From: Henckelia pumila
Taxonomy: Eukaryota > Streptophyta > Magnoliopsida > Lamiales > Gesneriaceae
Assembly (NCBI RefSeq): GCF_033568475.1
Contig: NC_133121.1
Span: forward strand, 127,256,375-127,320,374
Reading direction: 5' to 3'
DNA: 64,000 nucleotides
Position 1 is the stretch's first letter; each line of letters begins with the position of its first letter. This document shows positions 12,095 through 24,578 of the stretch, in pieces. The position numbers and the translations under genes are program-made. The notes beneath the pieces were generated by a model. The model was not told where the DNA came from and searched no databases. It saw only the letters and a program-made list of their open reading frames with translations.

Positions 12095-15000
12095 GGTTTC
12101 CCCTGTTTATGTATAGTTGTATATGTGCCCATAATTCAGTGGTTTTGTTTTAAATAATGCGAAACAAAACGTAATGCTGATTGCATCAATGTCTCCTTTC
12201 AAATGGAAATTTTTTTTTAAAAAAACATCGTATTTTTGTAAGAAAACGGAAAATTGTGTTTGAATATTGTTAAAAAAAACGAAAGATGTATTAGTTTATT
12301 AATATGTTTTCGGTGATGCAATTAGCCCACGAAACGTATCAAGAGTTCGAAAATTTGGTTTTGGGAAAATTGTCACGTAAAAAAACTATACATTTTTATG
12401 GAAGTATTTAAACAAATCACCATTATTATTGTGTGATAGTGTGTAGAAATAAAAAGTCGCAATCTCCGTGCAACAGAATTTACAAATATTATATAACAAT
12501 TTGGAGATACGTGGTTTTACCCCAGGTGGAGAGTTGGGGGGTGGGGCTCCCCAAGTGGATCCTCGTTTTGAACAAGTGAATAGTGGAAAATTGACCCTAA
12601 AATTAAGGTTTTTTTTTAAATATATAGTTTAATAATTGCAGATGTGAATTACTGTGGCGACTGAATTCATATAGAAACAAATCCCAGGATTATTAAAAGT
12701 ATAAATACAAGGTTAATTAAATGAGCAGGTAGTGTAGGTGGTGCGTCATTGCTGATTGAAAAGTCGTCTTAAATGCATTCATCTGATTATGCCCTTTCCT
12801 TGTCTCTTCATTCCAAGGATTTTTCTTTTAATTATATATATCCCCTTTTATTAATAAACAATATCTAGCTATTAAATAGATTCTATATTTTCTTTAAAAA
12901 AACAAAGGGTTGATGACTTTGAAAAGCAAGCACGTTTTATTACGAATTTCAAATGGAAGTAATTTATTTTTGTATAAGATGAAGATGGACGACAAAACTG
13001 AAAAAGAATATGTGGAATTTGGAAATTCAACTATATCACTTGGAGCCAAGGAATATGAAATTGGATTCCAAAAACGTTTTTTTTTTTTAAAATAAAGAAT
13101 GGGTCTTTGTGAATGCTTTATCCGTGAAACGCGTCAAGCATGCCCATATTTTTAATAGAATTTTATATTTTTGATATAAAAAATTATATTTTTCAAAAAT
13201 GACCTAATTAAAAAATTCGTCACACAAAATTTATGTGTGCGATCCATTCACCGAAGTTTTTTTGTTTTTAAAAAAAATGAAGAAGAAAGAAACCATCCTT
13301 ATATGTAGTAATAGATAATAATTCTTATCGTAAAAAAGGATAATAATATTTAATTTGATTCCGAAATGAAAGGAATGGGTTTTACAAATAATGCACTAAA
13401 TCATTATTGGATAAAAAATATAAAAATCACGGCCGTCCAATTTTTTTATTATTATTTCCAAAAAAAAAAGAATCTTGAAACAGAAGAAAAAACACTTAAT
13501 TAATGAATTCAGAAGAAATTCTAAATAAAATTCAAATATCCTCCTAGCTCCAACGACGATGAGATTATTTTCGCAATAATAAAATTTTGTTTCAAGGAAG
13601 ATCTGTGTTGACATGCACATTTTAATTGCTACTTTCCACTATTTTTTCTTGACAATGCCCATAGATAATTAAAGGAAAAGAAATTAATCTTCGAGCTAGC
13701 AATGTTTTGTTTTGGTTTTAACGTTAATTGTAAACTCTTTTATGGAAAAACATCGAGAAATATTTTTTGGAAATAATAATATAATGAGTTTGATATTATT
13801 TTTTAATTCAGAAAATGATTTTTATCGTGTTTAACGGTTTGTAAAATCATGTAAACTTTTATTTGGATTTTGTACATCCAATAGGTGGATATTATCTCAA
13901 TCAGTACTTATATAATTAAGTATTCACAATTATTGTTCATCGTATCAAAACTAATTAGAAGAAGCCTGGAAAGGGCTAGCTAGAGAGCTATTAAAAACAA
14001 TATAATCGAAATGGCAAGGAAAAGACATAGAAAGAGACTTCCCACCTCTCCCCGGGGCTTGGTCTTTTAACCCTGGACTCCGATGGAGACATCGAATCGT
14101 AAACATATACACATTGTTGACTAAATTTTCGTGTTTTATTATATGTATTTGGATAAGTCCTTGATCTCTATACTATTATCTTATACAACTATATATTTTA
14201 TGTCGATTTCAGTCCCCTTCATGGATTTGGAGGCTAAATTTAAAACCATTTGTTTCATTCGCAACAAGTGTGCTCGATGCTCGTTACACTAATTCATTGA
14301 TAATGACGAGTTGAAATAGTTTTATTATAGACTAATTGCTTGGGAGTCAAGGGTACTACTTAATTACCAAATCATAGCCAATTATTAATTGATTAAGAAA
14401 GATCACTTGTTGTTTAGTTGCTTCCAAATCAAATTTTTTTGTAATTATTTTTTTTTTCTTAACTAGACACTAATATGACACCAATGTCTAACGCGGACTT
14501 TCAGGTACATTAATTATCACTGATTGCATATAGTTTGAAGATAAAACAGTGTACGTTGATCATATAAGATGGTGCAATAAATAATTCACTGCCAAGTAGT
14601 ACAATTATGTTTATGGATGGGATTTTTATGGTTGTTTGGAGTCGGGCATATCCCAAGAATCTAGCTAGCTGGGCTTCAAAGAAATGTACTAATTGCAGAA
14701 GCGAAAAGGACCAGTGCTCTCTGAATTCAATTATTTAATTCATGCTTTCATTTTCAAGTATGGATCCATGTATATGGACGATATTGACCAGTACTTATTT
14801 CACCCCCTAATTAAGAAAATCGCAAATCTTCTATATATAAATATATATGGAACATCTATCTATCTAGTCTAGCTTGTTATATATTATATCGATATCCTAA
14901 TTAATTAATTATAAGCGTGGAATATAGAATTAAGAAAGTTAATTTAATATGGCAAGTTCTTACTTACCAGTCGGAGACTCGTCCATTAATATATGGACGA

Positions 15001-15362
15001 ATTCAATGCTACTTAATTTAATAAAAACAGTTGGGATGCACGATGATTGATAAACTAACATCAAAATACACTATTATGCATATATATATATATTGGGAAT
15101 GATTTGTTCTATTATTCCATTTAAAAGATTAGATTTATTGTCATGATAATTGCATCTCATCATCCTTTCTTTAATTTCATATTATTCGTTTGCATTAGAA
15201 AGTCGAAACTTCAAGGCATTTTACTGGCTTCCAGAAGTAGTAACAGCCAAATATCTTAAAACTAGAGCTGGATGGAGTTAGATTTAATTAATAAAGTTAT
15301 CTCGACTGAATTGGCATGTGATCTTCACCAGGATTTTGTACAAGAAAACGAAGGCGTCACAT

Positions 15363-15365
<3 letters not shown>

Positions 15366-15399
<34 letters not shown>
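15366..15399. repeat. (AT)n microsatellite
   Basis: Uninterrupted alternating A and T. Confidence 0.95.
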
Positions 15400-15401
<2 letters not shown>

Positions 15402-16282
15402 CACACGTATATATCATATATACAAGCTAGCTAAGAATTTTGCCAATAACTAGCTAGATTCTCTCGTGGAAAAAATATTTTTCCTACATTGAGGCAAATT
15501 GTGATTTTAAAATATCGATTTTTTTACAAGATAAGACAATTTTTTCCTACATCGAGGCGATTGTAATTTCAAAAAAAAAACATCGATTATTCTATGAAGT
15601 ATTTCTCCTTTTATAATGTGGTCAAATGTTAGTCTTAAATCATCAATACATATTTTAACTTCTATCTACATTTACAATATAAGAAAATTTTGGGAGATCA
15701 GTAGGTTATCGTTGATAATTATTACTAGCTAGTAATCGTGGCATACGTGACACATATCAACAAAATATAAAAATAAACTCAATAACGTTTTACAAAACTA
15801 TAAAAATCGATTTTATTTTGGTGGAATTTTTCTGTTTTAATTATTTTGTGGATCGTGAAAATGAAAAATGGGAAAATAATTTGCACTAAGAAATAAGATT
15901 AAGTGTTAAAAGAAAAATGAAAATTTGAGGAACTAGAGCACGTCTTGCTTTGTTGGTTTCCAATAAAGCCGGACACATTGGCAAACTCAATGATAATCGA
16001 AATTTGTGAGAGAAGAATTTCTTGAAATAATTAAATTGACGGAACAAATATCTACTAGATCGCTAATTCATTGAGCATGTTTTTCGTTATGCAAAAATAT
16101 TCTACTCTCGCCCCGAGGCCAACACAAATAATATGAATATTTAATATTTAATATTTAATATTTAATATAAAATACCTCGAAAATAACACTCTACTGTAGC
16201 ATTAACATCCAACTCCACTATATATTCCCTTTCCATTAACTGGATTTTAGCTTTGCTAAGCTAACGGTTTTAAGGGTTTAGT

Positions 16283-16430
16283 CCATGCCGCCCGCATGGC
16301 ACTATCCTGCGGGTGACGTGTAACCCTATGATTAGTCAAAAATAATGGGTCTCACGTGGGGCCCACTAATTTTAACCAATCATGAGCCGCCACGTCACCC
16401 GCAGGGCACTACCCTGCGAGTAGCGTCGAC
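16283..16430. mobile_element. foldback MITE related to the one at 4376
   Basis: Perfect 15-base inverted repeats CCTGCGGGTGACGTG (16306-16320) and CACGTCACCCGCAGG (16391-16405) are flanked by further partly matching CCCGCATGG/CCCTGCG segments. The inner CCAATCATGAGCCGCCACGT is the complement of the motif inside 4376-4542, so the two look like diverged members of one family. The outer limits are uncertain. Confidence 0.6.
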
Positions 16431-16723
16431 TCAACCGGTTTGAAGATCCAATAATTAATTAGTTTGTCTCAATTAATTATGTGATTTCTTGTAAAACCTA
16501 TATTAATTATCTAAAAATTATAAAACTTTACTTTTGTTTCTTCTACAATTAATCTCCAACATGATCTATCATGTTAATTTTTTGAACTATAGATTATTGG
16601 AGAAGATGACTCTATCCATTTATCCATTTAAATTATAAGAATTGAAGAAAAAACCAAATATCTGAGGTTTTATATCGAAAATCAATCTATACCATTACAT
16701 ATATATACTAAAAAACTTATGTG

Positions 16724-16872
16724 TGAATATGGTCTCATGAGTTTATTTGTGAGACGGATCTTTTATTTGAGTTATCGAGAAAAATATATCACATTTTTAT
16801 TTACTTTTATTGTAAGTATGAACAGTGTTGACCCATCTCATGAATAAATATTCGTGATACAATTTCACAAGA
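16724..16872. mobile_element. MITE-like repeat, GGTCTCATG family, copy 2
   Basis: GGTCTCATGAG and GTGAGACGGATC occur in the same order as in the copy at 6742-6912, with a complementary CCCATCTCATGA near the right end. Limits are approximate. Confidence 0.45.
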
Positions 16873-17393
16873 TATATATTTACAAAGATAAGGCCTTTCT
16901 TTTCAAAAAAATGACATATACTTATTTATAGATATATTGACAATTTTTTCTGTCTATAATGTCTAACAAAAGGAAATTTGAACGCGTAGATGCATATTAT
17001 AAATTTATGTGATCTAATAATTAATAAATGCTTACACTGTCAAAAATAACCAGAATAGAATTGTTCAAATAATAATATTAGGAAAACCAATTTATGTATC
17101 TTAAATTAATTATGTTTTAATTTAACAAAAAAAATTGATAAGTACTGACATAAATTTAATTATCTTATATAATTATATTGATTCACATACAAACAGTTTT
17201 ATAAATATTTCATTATTATCAGTACCGTTATTCCAAAACGTACCATCAAATCAACATTTTTTTTATAAAAAAAATTAATTTTTTTAATCATGCTGATCAG
17301 GTGCCATTTTATTTTATTTTATTTTATTTTATTTTTGGTATACTACAATATTTTTGGGCATATTAGGTATCTTGGCTTAAGAAGTATATACAA

Positions 17394-17814
17394 TTATAGG
17401 GGTGCAAACGAACCGAGACGGTTCGTGAGTTTTACGAGCTCGCTCGATAAATATTTGATTTGTATTTGAGTTTATCGAACTCGAGCCGAATTCGAACATG
17501 TTCGAACTTTTTTTCGAGCCGAGTTCGATCCAAAATTATTCTGTTCGATAGTTCGCGAACCTTAATATTTAATTAATATAATATAATTATATAATAAATA
17601 TATATACATTTCGAACATTTCGAGCTTTTCGAACCATAATATCCGAGCAATAGTTCACGAATAGGTTCGAATGTTTCGAGCCGAGCTCGAGCCAAAATAT
17701 TTGAAATTATCGAGCTTTGAATCGAGCTTGAACTCGAATATACTCTTCTCGAGTCGAATTCGAGCCTTAAAATTTTACCATTAAATTCGGCTCGATTCGG
17801 TTCGTTTGCACCCC
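17394..17814. mobile_element. foldback element with GGGGTGCAAACGAACC ends
   Basis: The left end GGGGTGCAAACGAACCGA and right end TCGGTTCGTTTGCACCCC are exact complements. The inside is built from many short words such as TCGAGC, TTCGAA and CGAGCTC on both strands. TATATACAA occurs at 17385-17393 and 17815-17823 and may be a 9-bp target duplication, which would leave five extra bases at the left end. No coding capacity. Confidence 0.7.
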
Positions 17815-17826
17815 TATATACAAACG

Positions 17827-17828
<2 letters not shown>

Positions 17829-17887
<59 letters not shown>

Positions 17888-17915
17888 TTATTTTATTTTA
17901 TTTTATTTTATTTTT
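17829..17915. repeat. (TTA)n then (TTTTA)n microsatellite
   Basis: About 18 TTA units run straight into TTTTA units. A second (ATTTT)n run lies at about 17306-17336, on the other side of the foldback element. Confidence 0.95.
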
Positions 17916-18849
17916 TGGGTAGAAGAATAGAAAATGATTTTTGGATCGACTTTTGAAAGTGAAAATTTGTTTAAAAGGTTATCCTAGCTTATATTAACAA
18001 ATTATATTTTACAACATTTCATTATTCATGCACCATATCCATAAAATAATTATAGCAAAAATACAGTCTGGTCTAAAATGTCAACACTACAAAACTCAGA
18101 TGAAAGAGTAGGAAGGACGGATTTATATTCATGAGAAGATCGATATGATTTATATTTGGAGTGTAAAATAATAGTTTTTACATAAAATTATTCATAAAAT
18201 TGACCCAACGTTTTTGTGTAAATTAAAACGAAGTGATGTTGATACCGAATTCAGGGGATATATCATATATGCCACTCTAACTTGAATATTAGTCATCACT
18301 TAGCTAGTACTGTATATTAATTATTGAGGATCTCAATTTTATAGAGTAACTTATACTAGCTCAGTCATGTGGCCATCATCTGGGGTGTGTATCACTTAAT
18401 TACCTTGGATTTTAATTTTTTTATTAATTTTTTAATGTAAACGTTTAATTGCGTTTGAATTCAATATATCTTTAATAAGGAAAAATATATGCATATTAGA
18501 AAAAGGAAAGTAAATATGTGATTTTAATAGTTCAGAACTGAAAAAATAAATCAATTAAATTATCTAATTTAATTGTGAGATTATTATTTTTTTAAAAAAA
18601 ATATTGATTTAAAAATAAAAAAAAATCAAATAAATACTTCAACTGCACAAATAAACATTGGTATATATAGATAATCTCAAATCATATTCAGATTAATTAA
18701 TAAAATAAAACTCTTGGCGTGGCTATTTTAATCGAGTCCTAAGTGATGCATAAACTCAGTATATTTTGTTGATCCATATACCATGACAAGGCAAATGGTG
18801 CATAAGAATTTTATTTTACATTTTTACTCGATAACAAATAACATATATG

Positions 18850-19040
18850 TAGGGGTGGTTTTTCGGTATACCGTATCAAAAATATTGATATGAAAATAAT
18901 TCATACCGAAATTCCAAAATTTTGGTATGAAAAAAATCCATATTGATACCGTATAGATATCGAAAAAATATCGGTATATCGAAAAAAATTTGGTACGATA
19001 TGCCGATAATTCGGTATTTTGGTACGATATGTCAGCCCTA
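18850..19040. mobile_element. hAT-like small element
   Basis: It begins TAGGGGTGG and ends GTCAGCCCTA, fitting the hAT terminal pattern TAGGGNTG/CANCCCTA. The flanks ACATATATG and AAATATATG match at eight of nine positions. The inside is a low-complexity mix of CGGTAT, ATACCG and GATATCG words. Confidence 0.55.
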
Positions 19041-19401
19041 AAATATATGTAGTGTTTGATAATGCTTCTAAAAAGTTTTTATCTGCTTTTCTTTGTATAA
19101 TTTTCAAAATTTGTAAAGGAAAAACTCATAAGCATGTTTTGGAAATAATCTCAAACACGATCACAATCACGTTCAATATCATGATTTATAAGCACGCTTG
19201 GACGAGGAAAAAAACTAATCAACATTTATCACAAATAGAACATCGGGGATAAAAATCAAATCCATTACAGTACGTACGTTCACGCCAAAGAAATATTTAA
19301 GCTGCAGAGTTTAACGAGTACGACACACTAATCATTTAACAACAATATTACAATCCCTTTGATCACATGAATATCACACACAAATACGTACATGTCACTC
19401 A

Positions 19402-20223
19402 TCAAACACCATTGCCATCTGCAAAAATAAACGAATTTCATCTCATAAATATATACTCATATATATGACGTTATCTCAATCGATGTTCACATAAATAAAT
19501 AAATAAATATATATATATATATATATATAACAAAAGAAAAGTCGGGGAAAAGTAAATGAATATCTGATCCATTCCATAATAGGGACATATAAAAGAAAAC
19601 GTGAAGCACATGACCCGTGCCCCGCCACTGTCCATCTTCTTTATATTCATTATGGAACATTGAGCTTCGTGATATATAACACCTCAAAATTTTTTTTCCC
19701 CTTGCTTTTTTTCACAAACTTTTCGGGATGTGGCCGATTCATTATCACAGAAGTAGAATATAAAAATATTTAAATACTTGAATGATCCATTCTTGCATTA
19801 ATATATTATTTAATTCTATATATATGGAAGCGGACATTTCTATATATTTCTTCGAATATAAGCCACATGTTTGTTTATAAATTGGCCTCAACTTTTCTTG
19901 ATCATTGTTTCTAACGTGACTAAGAATTATTTTACCAGTGGCCTTATTAGTTTCTATTTGGAGTCATGTCCTTTATGTTTGTTCCGGGGGACCCAATTCT
20001 AGCCCCAATCTTTTCGGGATTTATTTAATTATTAAATTTCATTTTGGTTCAATTTATTATTAGATCTTAATTAATCTCTAAGGGAGGATTTGAGGATGGA
20101 GGCAAGCCTAATTTGGATTGGAAAGGAATGAAAGAGCTAATATATTATCACAATAGAATAACGTCTACCCTTAGTGAGATATTACAGTGGTATAAACATC
20201 TCTCAATAGATAATAGATATAAT

Positions 20224-20269
<46 letters not shown>

Positions 20270-22014
20270 CTAATAGTAAATAAGCTACCATATACAAAAC
20301 ATAAAAAAGTTGATGATAAAACCAAACTGCATAAAGAATTAATATAAAAATTAGGGAAAATTGCAAATTTAGTCCTGTATGTTTGTCACTTTGCGATTTT
20401 GGTCCTTTATGTTTTCACATTTCAGTTTTAGTCCTGTATGTTTCGATTTTTGGCAATTTCGATCCTTTTTCTTCGAAAATGCTGACGTGGCACTGTACAC
20501 GTCAGCTCCACATCAGCATTGAATTGGTGCCACGTCAGCGCCACATCGGAAAAAGGACTAAAATTGCCAAAAAAATAAAGATAGCGGACTAAAACTGCAA
20601 TCTGAAAATATAAAGGACCAAAATCACAAAGTGACAAACATACAGGACCAAAAAAGCAATTTTCCCTAAAAATTATATAGAAAGTCGCATGCACCTTGAG
20701 TAACTGGAAGTAGTGGGACTGATTCGTTAGCCTTGGGGATGTTGCTCTCGTTAACTTCCAGCTTGTTGACGAGTCCAAGCTCCGGATGGATCTTTCTCTT
20801 CAACATTCTCCTCACCAACTAATCACACATGCAAGCAATTAATTAAACACCATCAATTAAAACCACCAAATCCAATATAACAAACGCAACTACCATAAAA
20901 CATAAGAATTGCACGGCAAATGTTACGGGTAAAAACATGTTACGTACGTTTGAAATTATAAAACTATACGTGTTACCTTCAGCAGCGTACTTATACATAT
21001 GTATATAACCATGCATGTAAAGAATGAAGCAAGTGATGAGAATATTTTAATTTTTGTTAATTACTCGATGGAGTTTGTGGATAGGGCGAGCATCCTTGGA
21101 GTCTCCAGCGAGAAGCAGCTTCTTGGCGAAGGCGAGGCGGCCGTGTTTCTTGGAGCTGGCTTTCTCTTCCATTAATTCATGCAATTTCTTCTTGCTCTGC
21201 TTCTTCTGATCGTCATAATCAGCATCCCAATTATCAGCCGAGAACAGGTCCGCAAGTGTGATCCTGTCCTTTTTCATGTCCACGTCCCTATCATTCTCCT
21301 CCATCATCATCATCACGTGCTCGAAATCTTTGTTCCCGTTCATCTTAATGTAATCCGCCGCCGGATCATACTGCTGGAGCAACGCTTTGTAGTCATGCGC
21401 ATAAACTGCGTACACCAACGGATTCGACTCCTCTTCTTCATCTTCGTCGTCTTCTAGTACTTCTTCCTCCTCGGAGTCTGTCATAGTTTCTTCGTTTTCA
21501 GCCGCCGATTCGACTTCTTCGAATTCTTGATCTTGATCATGAACGTGATCATGATGGTAATCTTGTTCATCATCAACTTCAGCAAAATCTTTCGTTAAGG
21601 GATCGTATCCAAATGTTCCTATGGTTAAAATCCCTCCTTTCCAGCAACCAAACACGGAATCACCGAACGTATTGTTATCAACCAGAAACTGATTAGCATC
21701 ACCACCTTCATCAGAGATTACACCATTTTTCTTTGCGTTTTGAGCTGCCGACCCATCTGTCGGTTTTTCCAAATCAAATTAAATAAAACCAATTGATCCC
21801 AGAATGAAAGGAAGAAAAAGAAATCAAACTGAGTCTCGCAATATTATATATTAATTACCTTTGAGCTTGCGGTGAACCCAGTTGAAGATCTACATTTACA
21901 TAAATTTTTTTTTAAAAAAATTAACTTTAAGTAAACTCAAATTGATCAAGTACACAAATGTGCAACATATGAAGTAGGATAAAGAAGTAAGAAAAAAAAA
22001 ATACTTGCCTTCAT
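19402..22014 (-). CDS. TAC1: TILLER ANGLE CONTROL 1 (IGT/LAZY family)
   Basis: Five coding exons on the minus strand: 22014-22009 (only ATGAAG), 21889-21859, 21756-21065, 20818-20695 and 19418-19402. Together they make 289 residues and read through without a stop. The protein starts MKIFNWVHRKLKDG and carries the family's IGT motif ILTIGTFGYDP (residues 55-65). An acidic Asp/Glu-rich middle follows, then RITLADLFSAD and the conserved LHRLVRRMLKRKIHPEL near the end. A six-base first exon and a tiny last exon are characteristic of the family. The short C terminus (ending QDGNGV) lacks the conserved final motif of LAZY1, which points to TAC1. TAC1 widens branch or tiller angle and is thought to oppose LAZY proteins in gravity response. 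Intron 1 has a GC donor. The last exon is the least certain part; without that splice, exon 4 would run to a TAG near 20665. Confidence 0.93.
20226..20264. repeat. (AT)n microsatellite in TAC1 intron 4
   Basis: Uninterrupted alternating A and T inside the 1,276-bp last intron. Confidence 0.95.
20354..20666. mobile_element. Mutator-type foldback MITE in TAC1 intron 4
   Basis: A 313-bp element beginning GGGAAAATTGC and ending GCAATTTTCCC. Its arms of more than 100 bp are inverted copies built on GGTCCT(T/G)TATGTTT and GTCACTTTG motifs. A perfect 9-bp duplication TAAAAATTA lies at 20345-20353 and 20667-20675. The centre contains paired ACGTGGC/GCCACGT words. It lies 28 bp from the 5' splice site of the last TAC1 intron. 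Confidence 0.85.
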
Positions 22015-23013
22015 TTTTCGGAGGTTTTGGGGAATAGAATGAAATTGAAGCTATGATGAAGGTGGAATGAAGCATATTAAGTAGTAATTAATGGAGTCGC
22101 AGTGGAGCTAGGGGGCCCGAACAGGAAGAAAGGTGCAGATGGCTGCCACGTGTCACTATTAGATGGCCCGTTAGGATAGCTTTTGTTTAAGATAACCGCG
22201 TACTCAAGATTTTTAGTATATCCGACTAAAATTCTAAGCTCCCGTATTTTTTAATATTTTGAATTGTACTACTCGGACTACCACCAAATTAAACCAAAAT
22301 ATACAAAATTTTAAAAAAATTTCGGCATTCAAAATTTTATATACAAAAATTTAAAAAAAATTCGGGAGCCAGGGTGGGCTTCCTCTTGGTTCCGACTTTA
22401 AGAAACTCTCGTTGGCTGTTCTACGTGTGGCCTTCGAAGGATCCAAAATTTTGAAAATTCACAAACATGGCCTCATGTTATGTATCCATCTAACTGTTTA
22501 CCTTTCCTTTTTCTTTTCTATTAACATAATTCAAAAAAATGATCTTAAAAATTAAAAACTAGTATTGTGTGGGATTTGTTTCTGAATCAAATCGATGTAG
22601 GATCATTACATTAATTAACTAATTTTGATGTGGCGGATGACGGTCATTGTGCGGCAACGGCTGCGTACTGAAACACATGCATGCATAAGGCAGTCAAGTG
22701 ATGATCAGCAATGTCAGTCAGAGGTTTTGTATGCATAAATAGATTGATTGAGTGAGAGTGGCATGTTTGGTAACTGAATATGCTCATGAAAGCTAATGCT
22801 AGATTGTGAGAGTAACAGAATGCGTGTTTTGATGGGGGGCCAGCTTGTACAAATTACATGCTAAAAGTAGCTATCTATCCTTGGATTCTTCCTTCTTCAT
22901 TTTCCATTATCTGGCCTCAGGAATTTGTACTCAAATATGTTGTACAATAGTCTCCTTTACGTCATGCATGGATGCATCACACTTTATTATTATTATTATT
23001 ATTTAGATATACA
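22015..23013. other. upstream region of TAC1, no other gene seen
   Basis: Presumed promoter and 5' leader of TAC1, which reads to the left. Includes a rough 40-bp duplication at about 22296-22372 (AAAATTTTAAAAAAATTTCGG) and a short (ATT)n at 22984-23002. I could not pick out a convincing TATA box. Confidence 0.5.
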
Positions 23014-23420
23014 TGTTAGAGATTTTCTCAATATCATGTTTATACAATTATAAGAACATGATAAACAATATGCGGAAGCAAGATCGAGCATTACCTCCAG
23101 CCATTGAATATTCCGTAAGTGTGCTGCTTTTCCTCCTCCGGTTGAAGTCTTCTAAACACTTCAACTCTCTCGTAGATGGTGTATTTGTGTTGTTATGAGT
23201 TGTGTGTTTAGGGACCTCAAGAGCCTCGGTATTTATAGGCAAACTCATACCATCAATGAGTGGTAATGGGAGCACAGCATGTTTCATGACATTGTATGTT
23301 TCACGCCACAACGTGTTTCATGCTATTGCATGTTTCACGCCAATGCACAGTTCTTCAAGGATGACGACATCGATCGTCACCTCTTCCGTCATCATAATAA
23401 TGTGCCATAATTTTCTTACA
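23014..23420 (-). repeat. 3' LTR of the truncated copia
   Basis: On the minus strand it begins TGTAAG after the purine tract and ends CTAACA, giving TG...CA ends. It contains a good TATA motif (GCCTATAAATACC) near 23220-23240. It carries no GC-rich hairpin cassette. Confidence 0.85.
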
Positions 23421-23678
23421 GTCTCCCACTTGGCACAAATACAAGCCAGTATAAGAAAACAAAATACATGAATCATGACGACAGTTCCTCTGATAAACGA
23501 GTATTATCTTCCATGTATCACAATGCATTATGTCTCTTAAGCCTGTAAATTTAATGAATAAATCTTATATTTATTCTAGGTCCAACTTTATTGATATTTC
23601 TTGATTTAATAGATGTGTACACAACAAATATGAGAAATTATCACAACAGAGTTTCAATAATTTGTTTTTACAACAAAT

Positions 23679-24578
23679 TTACATATAGGAACCAAGTCCC
23701 ATGTTTTTAGTATGATCCTTAAATTTCAATGGTGGCATGCCTTTAGTCAAAGGATCTGCAAGCATCAAATCAGTGCTAATGTGCTCGATAACCACTGTTT
23801 TATCTTTAACACGATCTCTTATGACTAAATACTTAATGTCGATGTGCTTGCTTCGACTACCACTTTTGTTATTTTTAGCCATAAAGACAGCAGCTGAATT
23901 GTCACAATATATCCTTAATGGCCTAGATATAGAATCAAAAATTCTAAGCCTTGATATAAAACTCTTCAACCAAACACCTTGTGAGGTGGCCTCAAAACAA
24001 GATACGAACTCAGCCTCCATAGTGGAAGTAGCAGTTAATGTCTGCTTTGCACTTCTCCAAGATACAGCTCCACTAGCTAGCATGAAAATATATCCTGAAG
24101 TGGATTTTCGAGAATCAATGCAGCCAGCGTAGTCTGAATCAGAGTAAACAATTACTTCCAAATTCTCAGTTCGTCTGAACATAAGCATATAGTCTTTGGT
24201 CCCTTGAAGGTACCGTATCACTTTCTTTGCAGCTTTCCAGTGGTCTAAACCTGGATTACTCTGATATCTTCCCAACATCCCAACAACAAATGCAATTTCA
24301 GGTCTAGTACAAACCTGAGCATACATCAAGCTTCCTACAACAGAAGCATAAGGAATGTTTTTCATTTGTTTCCGTTCAAGATCATTCTTTGGGCATTGGT
24401 TAAAATTGAACCTGTCACCTTTCACAATGGGAGCTACACTTGGTGAACAATATTTCATGTGATATCTCTCTAAAACTTTGTTGATATAGGCTTCTTGGGA
24501 CAGACCTAGAATTCCTCGAATTCTGTCTCTATGAATCTTAATGCCAACGAGATAAGATGCATCACCAATATCCTTCAT
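23679..24578 (-). pseudogene. copia RT C terminus and RNase H, open frame of 299 codons
   Basis: The frame is open from MKDIGDASYLVGIKI through RT motifs (SVVGSLMYA, TRPEIAF) into RNase H (SDSDYAGC with DSRKSTSGY, then TSTMEAEF, then YCDNSAAVFMAKN, then RSKHIDIKY) to a stop. RNase H residues Asp, Glu and Asp are all present. The first two thirds of the polyprotein, including the YVDD box, are missing, so it cannot act as a transposon gene. The lack of stops suggests recent insertion or truncation. Confidence 0.88.

Larger units (their letters stand above)
11379..16282. other. intergenic, no gene seen
   Basis: About 4.9 kb between the CYP78A and TAC1 genes, AT-rich, with many short open frames but no domain. 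It contains (AT)n runs, for example 12049-12090 and 15367-15399. It also holds a near-tandem duplication at about 15478-15590, in which TTTTTCCTACAT(T/C)GAGGC and a following ATCGATT recur after about 60 bp. Four copies of a 7-bp unit (TATTTAA) lie at 16138-16168. No tRNA or obvious microRNA hairpin was found. Confidence 0.5.
23014..24578 (-). mobile_element. 5'-truncated Ty1/copia element with 3' LTR
   Basis: The 3' third of a copia element on the minus strand: the C-terminal part of reverse transcriptase, RNase H, a polypurine tract (AAGTGGGAGA next to 23421) and a 407-bp LTR at 23014-23420. Upstream sequence beyond 24579 is unrelated, so the element is cut in the middle of reverse transcriptase. 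There is no 5' LTR. Confidence 0.88.

Noticed and set aside
20428..20778. 116-codon minus-strand frame over TAC1 exon 4 and the adjacent MITE
   Set aside because: It reads exon 4 in the wrong frame and continues into the transposon; the spliced TAC1 model explains the region.
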